Below, in pieces: positions 25,436 through 38,892 of a stretch of DNA of 64,000 nt (its first letter is position 1; every line of letters starts with the position of its first letter). Where the stretch lies: NCBI RefSeq assembly GCF_006227205.1, contig NZ_VCNG01000003.1, positions 467,721-531,720 of the forward strand, read 5' to 3'. Source of the stretch: Pseudomonas sp. ICMP22404. GTDB lineage: Bacteria; Pseudomonadota; Gammaproteobacteria; Pseudomonadales; Pseudomonadaceae. The notes under the pieces are model-generated. The model was not told the DNA's origin, did no database searches, and saw only the letters and a list, made by a program, of their open reading frames with translations. The position numbers and the translations under genes were made by a program.

Positions 25436-25573
25436 TTGTGGCGAGGGGATTTATCCCCGTTGGGCTGCGCAGCAGCCCTTAGATCCACCGCTGAGGTGTG
25501 TCAGGCAGACTGCAATTCAGATTTTTTGGGTCTGCTGCGCAGCCCAGCGGGGATAAATCCCCTCGCCACAAAT
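25436..25573. repeat. Long REPIN-like inverted repeat between norB and norD
   Basis: The left arm TTGTGGCGAGGGGATTTATC continues through GGGCTGCGCAGCAGCCC. It recurs inverted at the right end with few changes, giving arms of about 40 bases. It is a different REP family from the GTGGGAGCGAGC type. It separates norD from norCB within one transcription unit. Confidence 0.8.
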
Positions 25574-25602
25574 CATGGGCCGGTTTCAGTGGTTGTGATC
25601 AC

Positions 25603-27033
<1,431 letters not shown>

Positions 27034-27474
27034 TCAGCCCTCCTTGTTTGGCGGCCAGCCATTGGTATTGATCTTCGAACTCCACTTGAGGAACTCGGCG
27101 ATGTCGTCGACCTCCTGCTCGCTCAGGTGGAACTGCGGCATGGCCCGGCGCCCGGGTACCCCCAGGGGTTGCATTTTCATCCAGGCCTGCAGGAACGGCT
27201 TGAAGGCTTCCTCGCCGCCGCGGCGGTTGACCACGTTGCCCAGCTCCGGCGCGAAGTACGCGCCCTCGCCCAGCAGCGTGTGGCAGCCGATGCAGTTGTT
27301 GCGCTCCCAGACGCCCTTGCCGCGTATCACCGATTCAGTCAATTGCGCCTGGTTGCTGCGCTCCGGAAAGGTCTGTTCCGTGTGGTAGGTCAGGGCCAGG
27401 AATATCAGGAAAAAGAACACGCTTCCCCCGAAATAAATATTCCTGGCCATGCCTTTGGTGAAGGTATCTGACAT
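27034..27474 (-). CDS. norC: NorC, cytochrome c subunit of NO reductase
   Basis: A 146-aa membrane-anchored c-type cytochrome. One N-terminal helix (IYFGGSVFFFLIFLALTYHT) is followed by a periplasmic domain with heme motif CIGCH and a distal Met (RAMPQFH). It passes electrons to NorB. The start MSDTFTKGMARN has GAGGAAG upstream; the longer frame runs through the promoter. It is first of norC-norB-norD, behind a perfect ANR/DNR box. Confidence 0.96.
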   Translation of the reverse strand: MSDTFTKGMARNIYFGGSVFFFLIFLALTYHTEQTFPERSNQAQLTESVIRGKGVWERNNCIGCHTLLGEGAYFAPELGNVVNRRGGEEAFKPFLQAWMKMQPLGVPGRRAMPQFHLSEQEVDDIAEFLKWSSKINTNGWPPNKEG

Positions 27475-27502
27475 GGTCACTTCCTCATTGCTTGGCGTGT
27501 TC

Positions 27503-27545
27503 ATTCTAGGAAGCGAGGGGCCTGGAACCGCTTGATGGCGATCAA
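27503..27545 (-). promoter_or_regulatory. norCBD promoter: ANR/DNR box with -10
   Basis: TTGAT-GGCG-ATCAA (27532-27545) is a perfect site. TAGAAT (27508-27503, minus strand) is the -10, and a start near 27497 puts the box at -41.5. The leader is about 23 nt. In P. aeruginosa norCB is controlled by DNR. Confidence 0.88.
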
Positions 27546-27598
27546 GAATCTCCGATGGTTTTAGTGGGTTGTTCCGGGTAGATGAGCTTAATCGTTTT

Positions 27599-27712
27599 GA
27601 TCGTTCCCACACTCCTGCGTGGGAACGCCGTCAGGGACGCTCCGCGTTCCGCTTTTGGAAGGTGACGCAGAGCGTCACGGGATGCATTCCCACGCAGAGC
27701 GTGGGAACGATC
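27599..27712. repeat. REP-type inverted repeat between nirP and norC promoter
   Basis: GATCGTTCCCAC...GCGTGGGAACG at the left is mirrored by ATTCCCACGCAGAGCGTGGGAACGATC at the right, with an inner pair GACGCTCCGCG/GACGCAGAGCGTC. This is a third REP family. It touches the nirP stop codon and could terminate nirQOP before the norC promoter. Confidence 0.75.
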
Positions 27713-27968
27713 AGCTCGTGAATGAGATGACGATCCCTATAACGGTCGCCAACACCACCGCCCAACTCAACACCAACCACCGCCACAATCGCGGCGCATG
27801 GCGCAGCTCCATGAAGCCGTCGGCGATCAGCCAGGCCTTGGTGACCGCCACGCTGAGCAGGGCAACGGAGACGACAGCGGAACCGGCGAACTGGCCCAGG
27901 GCGACGGTACCGCCGCTCAGCACGGCCAATGCCGTCCAGCAAAGAATCAGAACAAGGGAATTCGACAC
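27711..27968 (-). CDS. nirP: NirP, small cytochrome-oxidase-IV-like membrane protein
   Basis: An 85-aa hydrophobic protein with three predicted helices and the family core TKAWLIADGFMELRHAPRLWR, like the prokaryotic cytochrome c oxidase subunit IV group. It is the last gene of nirQ-nirO-nirP, as in P. aeruginosa. Its exact role is unknown; with NirO (NorE-like) it is thought to support NO reductase activity. Confidence 0.82.
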   Translation of the reverse strand: MSNSLVLILCWTALAVLSGGTVALGQFAGSAVVSVALLSVAVTKAWLIADGFMELRHAPRLWRWLVLSWAVVLATVIGIVISFTS

Positions 27969-27980
27969 GAGCGCCTCGGC

Positions 27981-28548
27981 TCAATCCAGGATGTAGACCA
28001 GTGGAAACAGCAGCACCCACACCAGGTCCACCATGTGCCAGTACAACACGCCGGACTCCAGGCCGCTGTACTGCCGGGCACCATAGCGCCGTCGCCGACA
28101 GACCTCGGCCAACCAGCCGAGGATCATCATGCCCAGCAGTACGTGGAGGAAATGGAACGCGGTAAGGATCCAGTACAAGGTGAAGAAGGTATTGTGCTCA
28201 AGGCCCAGGCCACTGGCCGAGAGATGGGCATATTCGCTGAGCTTGATACCCACATAGCCTGATGCAAACAGCAACGCCACGCACAGGAGCAGAGCACTCC
28301 GGCGCGGCCGATCCAGCTTGATCTGCTCCAAGGCCAGCGCGGCGAACAGCCCGGCGGTCAGCAGGCTCAGCGTCATCGCCAGCCCCGTGGAGCGATCCAA
28401 CAATTGCCGGCCTTCGCTGAAGATTTGCGGATACAACGCCTGGGCGACGGCAAACGCCAACATCAGCAGCGCGAACACCGAGAGCTCGGCGAGAATGAAG
28501 AACCACATCGCCAGATCCCCCGGCAGACGCCGGGGCATAACAGTGGTT

Positions 28549-28565
<17 letters not shown>
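27981..28565 (-). CDS. nirO: NirO, cytochrome c oxidase subunit III-like protein
   Basis: A 194-aa membrane protein with five helices, of the NorE/COX3-like family (LPGDLAMWFFILAELSVFALLMLAF; FFTLYWILTAFHFLHVLLGM; YWHMVDLVWVLLFPLVYIL). The start MSTSAETTVMPRR overlaps the end of nirQ by 17 bases; an ATG three codons earlier is an alternative. Such proteins accompany NO reductase and may aid its assembly or function, not catalysis. Confidence 0.82.
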
Positions 28566-31230
<2,665 letters not shown>

Positions 31231-31254
31231 GCTCCATCAATAAGAGGAAAAACC

Positions 31255-31566
31255 ATGAAACCTATTCTGGTCGCGCTGGCACTGACCGCCCTCTCCAGCC
31301 TGCAACCGGCGCTGGCTGAGGATGGCCCGACACTGTTCAAGAGCAAACCCTGCTCGGCCTGTCACTCCATCGACACCAAGGTGGTCGGCCCGGCCCTCAA
31401 GGACGTCGCGGCAAAAAACGCCAGCGTCCCCGGGGCACAGGACGTGCTCGCCAAGCACATCAAGGAAGGCACGCAAGGTAACTGGGGACCCATGCCGATG
31501 CCGGCCAACCCGGTGACTGAAGAGGAAGCCAAGATCCTCGCGGCGTGGGTGTTGAGCCTTAAGTAA
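31255..31566 (+). CDS. nirM: NirM, cytochrome c551
   Basis: A 103-aa periplasmic cytochrome that delivers electrons to NirS. The signal peptide ends near QPALA (residue 21). Heme motif CSACH is at 33-37, and the axial Met is in [10 protein letters not shown]. An AGAGGAAAAA ribosome site precedes the ATG, 24 bases after nirS. Confidence 0.95.
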   Translation: MKPILVALALTALSSLQPALAEDGPTLFKSKPCSACHSIDTKVVGPALKDVAAKNASVPGAQDVLAKHIKEGTQGNWGPMPMPANPVTEEEAKILAAWVLSLK

Positions 31567-31612
31567 CCCTGCGAGAGACACTTTGTAGCGAGGGATTTGT
31601 AGCAAGTGGACC

Positions 31613-31642
31613 TGTGGCGAGGGGATTTATCCCCTCGCCACA
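31613..31642. repeat. Perfect 14-bp-arm hairpin between nirM and nirC
   Basis: TGTGGCGAGGGGAT and its exact complement separated by two bases. It belongs to the same REP family as the norB-norD element. Degenerate partial copies (TAGCGAGGGATTTGTAG, TAGCCACAGAT) flank it in the 157-bp gap. It could protect nirSM mRNA and lower expression of the heme d1 genes downstream. Confidence 0.75.
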
Positions 31643-31723
31643 AATCAATCCCTTAGCCACAGATCCCCCCCCTAGCCACAGATAATCGTTGTTGCTCGCA
31701 CCCTTTCAATTCAGGAGGACGTC

Positions 31724-32053
31724 ATGGAACGACACAGCGCTGCAACCTGGATGATGACACTGCTCCTGACCTTTTCTGCCTGCGCGCTTGCCGCCCCCGG
31801 GCCTCAGCGCCAGGCCCAATTGCAACACCTGCTGGACCAGGACTGTGGCGCCTGCCACGGCCTGTACCTGACCGGCGGCCTCGGCCCGCCCCTGACCCAG
31901 GCCGCCCTGGCCGGAAAATCCCGCGACAGCCTCGTCGCCACCGTCACCCAAGGTCGCCCCGGCAGTGCCATGCCCGGCTGGGCACCGCTGCTCGGGCCTG
32001 ACGACATCCGCTGGCTGGTGGACCGGCTCCTGCAAGGAAAAACCGACCCATGA
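31724..32053 (+). CDS. nirC: NirC, c-type cytochrome for heme d1/NirS maturation
   Basis: A 109-aa exported cytochrome c with an N-terminal signal segment and heme motif CGACH, and a Met ligand in GSAMPGWAPLL. NirC can supply electrons to NirS or act in the last step of heme d1 formation. AGGAGG precedes the ATG. Its stop overlaps the nirF start. Confidence 0.92.
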   Translation: MERHSAATWMMTLLLTFSACALAAPGPQRQAQLQHLLDQDCGACHGLYLTGGLGPPLTQAALAGKSRDSLVATVTQGRPGSAMPGWAPLLGPDDIRWLVDRLLQGKTDP

Positions 32054-33228
32054 TCCGTTCCCTCCTGTCCTATACAGCCGCTGTGCTGTTGCTGTCGGCC
32101 TGCGCCCAGGCACCGCTGCGCGGCACCGGTGACCTCGGTGTGGTGGTGGAACGCGCCAGCGGCAGCATGCAGGTCATCGAAAGCGACGGCCGCACCGTGC
32201 TCGGTCGTGTCGAAGGGCTGGGCGACCTCTCCCATGCTTCAGTGGTGTTTTCCCGTGACCAGCGCTATGCCTACGTGTTCGGTCGTGACGGCGGCTTGAG
32301 CAAGGTCGACCTGCTGACCATGCGGATCGAACGGCGCATCCTCCAGGGCGGCAACAGCATAGGCGGCGCGATCAGCCAGGACGGCAAGCTGATTGCTGTC
32401 TCCAACTACGAACCCGGCGGCGTCAAGGTGTTCGACGCCCGGACTCTGGAACAGGTCGCCGACATCCCGGCCACACCCTTGCCGGACGGCAGCAAACGTT
32501 CCCGGGTGGTCGGCCTGGTGGACGCACCGGGACAGCGCTTCGTGTTCAGCCTGTTCGACACGGGCGAAATCTGGACGGCCGACTTCAGCCAGGGCCAGGT
32601 ACCACGCATCGAGCGTTTTACCGCAATTGGCCAGCAGCCTTATGACGCGTTGATCACCCCTGAGGGCCGCTATTACATGGCGGGTTTGTTCGGCGAGGAC
32701 GGCATGGCGCAGCTCGACCTGTGGCATCCGGAACGCGGCGTGAAGCGCGTGCTGGGGCATTACGGGCGCGGTCAGGCGCGGCTCCCGGTTTACAAGATGC
32801 CCCATCTGGAAGGCTGGGCCATGGCCGACGGACAGGCTTTCGTGCCCGCCGTCGGGCATCACCAGGTGCTGGTGATGAATGCCCGCGACTGGCAGCAGAC
32901 CGACGCCATCGCCGTGGCCGGTCAGCCGGTGTTTGTCACGGTGCGCCCGGACGGACGGCAGTTGTGGGTCAACTTCGCCTATCCGGACAACGACCGGGTC
33001 CAGGTCATCGACACTCAGACCCACGCCATCGTGGCTGATCTGCGGCCGGGGCCTGCAGTGTTGCACATGGAATTCACCGCTCGCGGCGACCAGCTATGGC
33101 TGTCGGCTCGGGATGGCAACGACGTACAGGTCTGGGACCCCTACCGGCTCGAACGCCTGGCGACCCTGCCCGCCCTCAGTCCCAGCGGCATTTTCTTTAG
33201 CAGCCGCGCGCATAAACCGGGGTATTGA
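32050..33228 (+). CDS. nirF: NirF, heme d1 biosynthesis lipoprotein
   Basis: A 392-aa d1-propeller protein related to NirN and the NirS d1 domain. It begins with a lipoprotein signal (LLLSAC, lipid Cys at 18), so it is anchored in the periplasm. It acts as a late heme d1 enzyme (dihydro-d1 precursor dehydrogenase). It overlaps nirC by four bases; nirD follows after two bases. Confidence 0.93.
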   Translation: MIRSLLSYTAAVLLLSACAQAPLRGTGDLGVVVERASGSMQVIESDGRTVLGRVEGLGDLSHASVVFSRDQRYAYVFGRDGGLSKVDLLTMRIERRILQGGNSIGGAISQDGKLIAVSNYEPGGVKVFDARTLEQVADIPATPLPDGSKRSRVVGLVDAPGQRFVFSLFDTGEIWTADFSQGQVPRIERFTAIGQQPYDALITPEGRYYMAGLFGEDGMAQLDLWHPERGVKRVLGHYGRGQARLPVYKMPHLEGWAMADGQAFVPAVGHHQVLVMNARDWQQTDAIAVAGQPVFVTVRPDGRQLWVNFAYPDNDRVQVIDTQTHAIVADLRPGPAVLHMEFTARGDQLWLSARDGNDVQVWDPYRLERLATLPALSPSGIFFSSRAHKPGY

Positions 33229-33230
33229 CC

Positions 33231-33689
33231 ATGACGGAGAACTCACTGGCCCGTCGCCTGATCGACCGTTTCCAGCATGGCATGCCGTTATGCGCCGAAC
33301 CCTATCGGGTGATGGCCGACGCCCTCGGCTGCAGCGAAGCCCAGGTCCTTGACTGCCTGCAACACCTGCAAGTAGCCGGCACCCTGTACCGGGTCGGCCC
33401 GGTGTTCGAACACACCCGGGCCGGTACCAGCACCCTGGCGGCCCTGGCCGTGCCCGAGGACCGCTTGCAACAGGTGGCCGCCCGCGTCAGCCAGTATCCC
33501 GAGGTCAACCACAACTATGCGCGGGAGCATCGCTACAACCTGTGGTTCGTCCTCACCGGTCCCGACCGCGCTCATCTGGACAACATTCTCCGGGAACTGG
33601 AGCACGACACCGGCCTGATACCGCTGGACCTGCCCATGCTCACCGCCTACCGCATCAACCTGGGCTTTGCCCTGGAGGCCTCCTCATGA
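33231..33689 (+). CDS. nirD: NirD, siroheme decarboxylase subunit
   Basis: A 152-aa AsnC/Lrp-like protein that with NirL, NirG and NirH decarboxylates siroheme to didecarboxysiroheme in heme d1 synthesis. The helix-turn-helix-like N-terminus and the AsnC-like core (VGPVFEHTRAGTSTLAALAVPEDRL, YPEVNHNYAREHRYNLWFVL) are typical. The ATG at 33231 is used instead of the TTG inside the nirF stop. Its stop overlaps nirL. Confidence 0.92.
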   Translation: MTENSLARRLIDRFQHGMPLCAEPYRVMADALGCSEAQVLDCLQHLQVAGTLYRVGPVFEHTRAGTSTLAALAVPEDRLQQVAARVSQYPEVNHNYAREHRYNLWFVLTGPDRAHLDNILRELEHDTGLIPLDLPMLTAYRINLGFALEASS

Positions 33690-34198
33690 ACCAGCCTTTG
33701 AGCGAACACCAGTCGTTGGCCCTGCGCCGTCTTCTGGAGAGCGGCCTGCCGCTGACGCCGCGCCCCTTCCAGGCCCTGGCCGAACAGGTCGACGCCGACG
33801 AACAACAGGTGCTCGACCGGATAGGGCAATGGCAGGGACAAGGCCTGTTCCGCCGGGTCGGCCTGGTGGTCAACCACCGCGCCCTGGGTTTTGCCGCCAA
33901 CGCCATGCTGGTGCTGGACGTGCCGGACGCCTTGGTCGATGAAGTCGGTCGCCGCCTCGGCAAGGCCCCGGGCATCAACCTGTGCTACCAGCGGCCACGG
34001 CGGCTGCCCCAGTGGCAGTACAACCTGTTTTGCATGATCCATGGCCGCCAGCGAGACCGGGTCGAGGCCCAGGTCCAGGCATTGCTGGCCGAGCATCTGC
34101 TGGACGATCTGCCTCACCAACTACTGTTCAGCACCCACCTGTTCAAGCAGTGCGGCGGTCGCTTCACCCCACCGGCAGGAACCCGTATCGATGGATGA
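33686..34198 (+). CDS. nirL: NirL, siroheme decarboxylase subunit
   Basis: A 170-aa paralogue of NirD/G/H. The hallmark segments are GLFRRVGLVVNHRALGFAANAMLVLDVPD and NLCYQRPRRLPQWQYNLFCMIHGR. The start MNQPLSEHQ overlaps the nirD stop (ATGA). It pairs most closely with NirH in sequence pattern (CYxRPRR). Confidence 0.92.
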   Translation: MNQPLSEHQSLALRRLLESGLPLTPRPFQALAEQVDADEQQVLDRIGQWQGQGLFRRVGLVVNHRALGFAANAMLVLDVPDALVDEVGRRLGKAPGINLCYQRPRRLPQWQYNLFCMIHGRQRDRVEAQVQALLAEHLLDDLPHQLLFSTHLFKQCGGRFTPPAGTRIDG

Positions 34199-34634
34199 CC
34201 TCGACCGCCGCCTGATCAACCGCCTGCAGTTGGGCCTGCCGCTGGTGCGCCAACCCTGGCAGGCACTGGCCCTAGAGCTGGGCAGCAGCAGCGACGAACT
34301 GCTCGACCGGCTGCACGAACTGCTCAACGACGGCGTGCTCACCCGTTTCGGCCCGATGTTCGATGTAGATCGCCTGGGCGGCGCGTTCACCCTGGCAGCG
34401 CTGGCAGTGCCCGAAGCCCGCTTCGAAGCCGTTACCGAGCGGCTCGCGGCGATGCCCGAGGTGGCCCACAACTATCGCCGCGAGCATCACCTGAACATGT
34501 GGTTCGTGCTGGCCTGCGCCAGCGAACAGGCCATCAGCGAAAGCCTGCTGCGCATCGAGCGCCTGACCGGCCTGGTGCCACTGAACCTGCCCAAGGAGGA
34601 GACTTACCATGTCGGCCTGTATTTCCCCGTCTGA
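34191..34634 (+). CDS. nirG: NirG, siroheme decarboxylase subunit
   Basis: A 147-aa AsnC-like subunit nearest to NirD in pattern (LTRFGPMFDVDRLGGAFTLAALAVPEARF, MPEVAHNYRREHHLNMWFVL). The ATG at 34191 lies eight bases inside nirL, in another frame, and the protein begins MDDLDRRLINRLQLGLP as orthologues do. Its end overlaps nirH by 26 bases. Confidence 0.92.
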   Translation: MDDLDRRLINRLQLGLPLVRQPWQALALELGSSSDELLDRLHELLNDGVLTRFGPMFDVDRLGGAFTLAALAVPEARFEAVTERLAAMPEVAHNYRREHHLNMWFVLACASEQAISESLLRIERLTGLVPLNLPKEETYHVGLYFPV

Positions 34635-35142
34635 ACCATCGCTGCAAGCGCCACCGCGGTTGAATGAAACATCTCTGGCGCGGCGCCTGGTCGAACTGAC
34701 CCAGGAAGGCTTGCCACTGCTGGAAGACCCGTGGGCCTGGCTCGCGGAGCAACTGGAGCTGAGTGTGGAATCCACCCTCGACCTACTCAAACGTCTGCAA
34801 GCCGAAGGTGCCATCCGCCGCATCGCCGCCGTTCCCAACCACTACCGCCTGGGCTATCGCCACAACGGCATGACCGTCTGGGACGTCGCCGACGCCGACA
34901 TGCCGCGCCTCGGTTCGTTGCTGGGCGCGCAGCCCTTCGTCAGCCACTGCTACCGGCGCCCGCGCAGGCCTGGCTGGCGCTACAACCTGTTCGCGATGGT
35001 CCACGGCCGCAGCCGCGCGGAAATCGACAGTTACCGCGACCATCTGCGCTACCTGCTGGGAGATGCCTGTGCCGCCGACGACATGCTGGTGAGCAGCCGC
35101 ATCCTGAAGAAAACCGGCCTGCGCCTGATGCCTGTCAGTTAA
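34609..35142 (+). CDS. nirH: NirH, siroheme decarboxylase subunit
   Basis: A 177-aa member of the same family (IRRIAAVPNHYRLGYRHNGMTVWDV, SHCYRRPRRPGWRYNLFAMVHGR). The ATG lies within the nirG 3' end, after AAGGAGGAG. It is last of the tightly overlapping nirCFDLGH set; a REPIN separates it from nirJ. Confidence 0.92.
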   Translation: MSACISPSEPSLQAPPRLNETSLARRLVELTQEGLPLLEDPWAWLAEQLELSVESTLDLLKRLQAEGAIRRIAAVPNHYRLGYRHNGMTVWDVADADMPRLGSLLGAQPFVSHCYRRPRRPGWRYNLFAMVHGRSRAEIDSYRDHLRYLLGDACAADDMLVSSRILKKTGLRLMPVS

Positions 35143-35150
35143 ACCAGGAC

Positions 35151-35243
35151 CTGTAGGAGCAAAGCTTGCTCGCGATTGGGGCAAGTCAGTCGACCGCTAT
35201 TGGCTGTTCCACCTCTATCGCGAGCAAGCTTTGCTCCTACAGG
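35151..35243. repeat. REPIN splitting the nir operon between nirH and nirJ
   Basis: CTGTAGGAGCAAAGCTTGCTCGCGAT pairs with CTATCGCGAGCAAGCTTTGCTCCTACAG about 40 bases later. It is a GTAGGAGC variant of the main REP family. It lies inside what is one operon in other pseudomonads. No promoter for nirJ was recognised after it. Confidence 0.85.
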
Positions 35244-35293
35244 TTTGTGCACTGAGCACATAGATCGAGAATCGTGTATCGGAAGGAGCGACC

Positions 35294-36475
35294 ATGTTGA
35301 GGATCAGCCATTATCTGCGCGCCCTGGCCGGCCAGTGCCCCGCTCCACGCACCGCCCCCGCGGGCAGCAGCCGGGCGCCGGTAGTGATCTGGAACCTGCT
35401 CAGGCGCTGCAACCTGACCTGCAAGCACTGCTACGCCACCTCGGCCGACAGCGTGTTTCGTGACGAGCTGGACACTGCTGCCGCGCTCAAGGTCATCGAC
35501 GACCTGCATGACGCCGGTGTGCGCGTACTGATCCTCTCCGGCGGCGAACCGCTGTTGCGCGAAGACCTGTTCCAGCTCAGCGCCCATGCCCGCGACAAAG
35601 GCTTCTTCCTCGCCCTGTCCACCAACGGCACGCTGATCGACCCGAGCAACATCGAGCAGATCCGCGCCGCGAACTTCGACTACGTCGGCATCAGCATCGA
35701 TGGCCTGGAAGCGACCCACGATGCCTTCCGCCAGCTCAAGGGCAGTTTCGCCCGCTCCATGGCCGCCATCCGGCTCTGCCGTGAGCGAGGGATCCGGGTC
35801 GGGTTGCGCACTACCCTGACCCAGCAGAACCATGCCCAACTGCCCCGGCTCCTGGACCTGATGAATGAATACGACGTGCAGAAGTTCTATCTGTCGCACC
35901 TCAACTACAGCGGCCGGGGCAAGCGCAGCCGCAAGCTCGATGCCCATCAACAGATGAGTCGCGAGGCCATGACGATGATCTTCGAGCGGGCCTGGCGCGA
36001 CATCGAACAGGGGCGCGAGAGTGATTTCGTCAGCGGCAACAACGACGCCGATGCAATCCTGCTCCTGCAATGGGTCGCCCGCCGTCAGCCCCATCGTTAT
36101 GGCGAACTGGAGCGGATGCTGCGGGCCTGGGGCGGTAACGCTTCGGGCAGCGGTATCGCCAATATCGACAACACCGGCGAGGTCCACCCCGACACCTACT
36201 GGTGGCAGCACTCCGTGGGCAATGTCCGCCAGACGCCGTTCAAGGCCCTCTGGCTGGACCGCCCCGACGCGCTGCTGCTGAAACTGCGCGAGCATCCGCG
36301 AGCTGTCGGCGGTCGCTGCGGACAATGCCGCTGGCTGGCCATCTGCAACGGCAACACCCGTACCCGGGCCTGGGCCGATGGCGACCTGTGGGGCCAGGAT
36401 CCCGGTTGCCATCTCAGCGACAAGGAAATTGGCCTGGATGCGATTCCCAGCGTGGCGATGCCTTGCACCCGATAA
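35294..36475 (+). CDS. nirJ: NirJ, radical SAM heme d1 synthase
   Basis: A 393-aa radical SAM enzyme that removes propionate side chains from didecarboxysiroheme. The SAM cluster motif C39-x3-C43-x2-C46 ([13 protein letters not shown]) is followed by [12 protein letters not shown]-terminal SPASM-like Cys set is visible ([15 protein letters not shown] and the late DPGCHL). GGAAGGAGCG precedes the ATG. nirE follows after 25 bases. Confidence 0.95.
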   Translation: MLRISHYLRALAGQCPAPRTAPAGSSRAPVVIWNLLRRCNLTCKHCYATSADSVFRDELDTAAALKVIDDLHDAGVRVLILSGGEPLLREDLFQLSAHARDKGFFLALSTNGTLIDPSNIEQIRAANFDYVGISIDGLEATHDAFRQLKGSFARSMAAIRLCRERGIRVGLRTTLTQQNHAQLPRLLDLMNEYDVQKFYLSHLNYSGRGKRSRKLDAHQQMSREAMTMIFERAWRDIEQGRESDFVSGNNDADAILLLQWVARRQPHRYGELERMLRAWGGNASGSGIANIDNTGEVHPDTYWWQHSVGNVRQTPFKALWLDRPDALLLKLREHPRAVGGRCGQCRWLAICNGNTRTRAWADGDLWGQDPGCHLSDKEIGLDAIPSVAMPCTR

Positions 36476-36500
36476 TTTGAGTCCGAACCAAGGAAACCTC

Positions 36501-37340
36501 ATGCCCGTCCCCCTCGTTCTACCCGCGGCGCTACAATCCCCTTTCAGACCGGGCGAAGTCGCTCTGGTTGGCGCCGGCCCCGGTGACCCTGGCCTGTTGA
36601 CGCTGCGTGCCTGGAGCCTGTTGATGCAGGCCGATGCGGTGGTCTATGACCGCCTGATCAGCCCGCAATTGCTCGGCCTGATCCCCCTGCCGTGCGCCCG
36701 GCATTATGTCGGCAAGGCGGCTGGCTGCCACAGCCTGCCCCAACCGCAGATCAACGAACTGCTCGCCGATCTCGCCGACCAGGGTCAACGGGTGGTCCGG
36801 CTCAAGGGTGGCGATCCGTTCATTTTCGGCCGTGGCGCCGAGGAGCTGGAGTACCTGCTGGCCCGTGGCATCGATTGCCAAGTGGTACCCGGCATCACCG
36901 CCGCGTCCGGTTGCAGTGCCTACGCCGGCATCCCGTTGACCCATCGCGACCTGGTCAACTCCTGTCGCTTCATCACCGGCCACCTGCAACGCGAAGGCGA
37001 CCTGGGCCTGCCGTGGCAAAGCCTGGCGGAGGCCAGCCAGACCCTGGTGTTCTACATGGGGCTGTCGAACCTGGGCACCATTGCCGCGCGGTTGATGGAG
37101 GCCGGCCTGGCAGCAGACACCCCGGCGGCACTGGTCAGCAACGGCACCCACCCCGACCAGCAAGTGCTGCGCGGCACCCTCGCGCAACTGCCGGAGTTGG
37201 CAAGAAGTTGCGCCGAAGGCCTGCCGACCCTGACGGTGATCGGCCAGGTGGTCGGGCTGTTCGCCCACCAACCGCTGCATCATCCGGCGCGCCTGCTGCC
37301 CCTACCCACCCGGCCTCAACTGTCGAAGGTAGCGCCATGA
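36501..37340 (+). CDS. nirE: NirE, uroporphyrinogen-III C-methyltransferase
   Basis: A 279-aa SUMT-family enzyme making precorrin-2 for siroheme and heme d1. Motifs are [18 protein letters not shown] near the N-terminus, [18 protein letters not shown], and [22 protein letters not shown]. The start [12 protein letters not shown] has AAGGAAA upstream. The longer frame upstream lies in nirJ. Its stop overlaps the nirN start. Confidence 0.94.
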   Translation: MPVPLVLPAALQSPFRPGEVALVGAGPGDPGLLTLRAWSLLMQADAVVYDRLISPQLLGLIPLPCARHYVGKAAGCHSLPQPQINELLADLADQGQRVVRLKGGDPFIFGRGAEELEYLLARGIDCQVVPGITAASGCSAYAGIPLTHRDLVNSCRFITGHLQREGDLGLPWQSLAEASQTLVFYMGLSNLGTIAARLMEAGLAADTPAALVSNGTHPDQQVLRGTLAQLPELARSCAEGLPTLTVIGQVVGLFAHQPLHHPARLLPLPTRPQLSKVAP

Positions 37341-38833
37341 GGTGCTGGTGGGTGATGCCGTTGATGTGGGTCGGCGCAGCCCATGCCAACGTGACCGGCG
37401 GGCCGGACCTGGAACAGGCCGAGCGCGATTACCAGCAGCACTGCCAACAGTGCCATGGCGCCAATCGCATCGGCGGCGCCGGGCCCGCGCTGTTGCCCCA
37501 GAGCCTGAGCCGGATCAAACCCGACGAAATCCGCCAGGTAATCGAAAAGGGTCGCCCGGCCAGCCAGATGGCAGCGTTCGGCGCGGTGCTCGAGCCTGCG
37601 CGGATCGACGGCCTGACGCTATATCTCCAGCGCTCGCTCGCCGTCGAGCCGACCTGGAGCGAAGACGACATCCGCCAAAGCCACCGAGTGCTGGCGGATG
37701 TCGCCAGCCTGCCCGATAAACCCCAGCACAACGCCGACCCGTTGAACCTGTTCGTGGTGGTGGAAGCCGGTGACCATCATGTCGACATCGTCGATGGCGA
37801 TCGCTTCGAGGTGCTGGCCCGCTTCGCCTCGCACTTTGCCGTGCACGGCGGGCCGAAGTTCTCCCCTGACGGGCGCTTCGTCTATCTAGCCTCCCGGGAC
37901 GGCTGGATCAGCCTGTATGACCTGCACAACCTAAAGTTGATCGCCGAGGTGCGCGCCGGGCTCAATACCCGCAACCTGGCGGTGAGCAAGGACGGGCGCT
38001 GGGTGCTGGTGGGCAATTACCTGCCCGGTAATCTCGCGGTGCTGGATGCCCGGGACCTGTCGTTGGTGAAGATGATCGAGACGGTGGGCCGCGATGGCAA
38101 GGCCTCGCGGGTCAGCGCGGTCTACACCGCTCCGCCGCGCAACAGTTTCATTGTCGCCTTGAAGGATGTGAAGGAAGTCTGGGAGCTGTCCACCGGTCCG
38201 AAGCCGGACTTCGTGCCGAGGCGTATCGAGGTACAGGACCAACTGGATGATTTCTCCTTCTCGCCCGACTATCGCCAGTTACTCGCCACCTCCCGCCAGG
38301 CCCAGGGCGGACAGGTGATCGACCTGGACAGCGGCCGCGTGGTGACCGACATCGCCTTGCCGGGGATGCCTCATCTGGGCTCGGGCACCTATTGGAAACG
38401 CGACGGGCGCTGGCTGTTCGCGACGCCCAACATCAGCAAGGGACTGGTGTCGGTGATCGACCTCGATACCTGGAAAGTCATCAAGCAGATACCGACTTTG
38501 GGGCCGGGCTTCTTCCTGCGCAGCCATGCCAATTCCCGCTACGCCTGGACCGACGTGTTCTTCGCCCAGGGCAACGATGCCATCCACCTGATCGACAAAC
38601 AGACCCTGGAAATCGCCCACACCCTGCGTCCCATGCCCGGCAAGACCGCCGCCCATGTCGAGTTCACCCGTGACGGCCGTTATCTGCTGCTGAGCATCTG
38701 GGACACCGACGGTGCGCTGATCGTGTATGACAGCAATACGCTCGAGGAAATCAAGCGCCTGCCCATGAACAAGCCTTCGGGTAAGTACAACGTCGGCAAC
38801 AAGATCGAGTTTGTCGAGGGTACATCCCACTGA
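37337..38833 (+). CDS. nirN: NirN, cytochrome c / d1-binding dehydrogenase
   Basis: A 498-aa periplasmic NirS homologue that carries out the final dehydrogenation of dihydro-heme d1. A short signal peptide (VGAAHANV) is followed by a cytochrome c domain (CQQCHG) and a d1 propeller ending in a NirS-like tail ([14 protein letters not shown]). The ATG overlaps the nirE stop by four bases. It is the last nir gene here. Confidence 0.93.
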   Translation: MRCWWVMPLMWVGAAHANVTGGPDLEQAERDYQQHCQQCHGANRIGGAGPALLPQSLSRIKPDEIRQVIEKGRPASQMAAFGAVLEPARIDGLTLYLQRSLAVEPTWSEDDIRQSHRVLADVASLPDKPQHNADPLNLFVVVEAGDHHVDIVDGDRFEVLARFASHFAVHGGPKFSPDGRFVYLASRDGWISLYDLHNLKLIAEVRAGLNTRNLAVSKDGRWVLVGNYLPGNLAVLDARDLSLVKMIETVGRDGKASRVSAVYTAPPRNSFIVALKDVKEVWELSTGPKPDFVPRRIEVQDQLDDFSFSPDYRQLLATSRQAQGGQVIDLDSGRVVTDIALPGMPHLGSGTYWKRDGRWLFATPNISKGLVSVIDLDTWKVIKQIPTLGPGFFLRSHANSRYAWTDVFFAQGNDAIHLIDKQTLEIAHTLRPMPGKTAAHVEFTRDGRYLLLSIWDTDGALIVYDSNTLEEIKRLPMNKPSGKYNVGNKIEFVEGTSH

Positions 38834-38892
38834 ACAGCGGTCATTCGTTAAGGATGGCCCCCGACCTCAGCCTGACCCCATATTGACCCTGC

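Noticed and set aside
33225..33230. TTG start for nirD two codons upstream
   Set aside because: It overlaps the nirF stop, and the ATG at 33231 matches orthologue starts.
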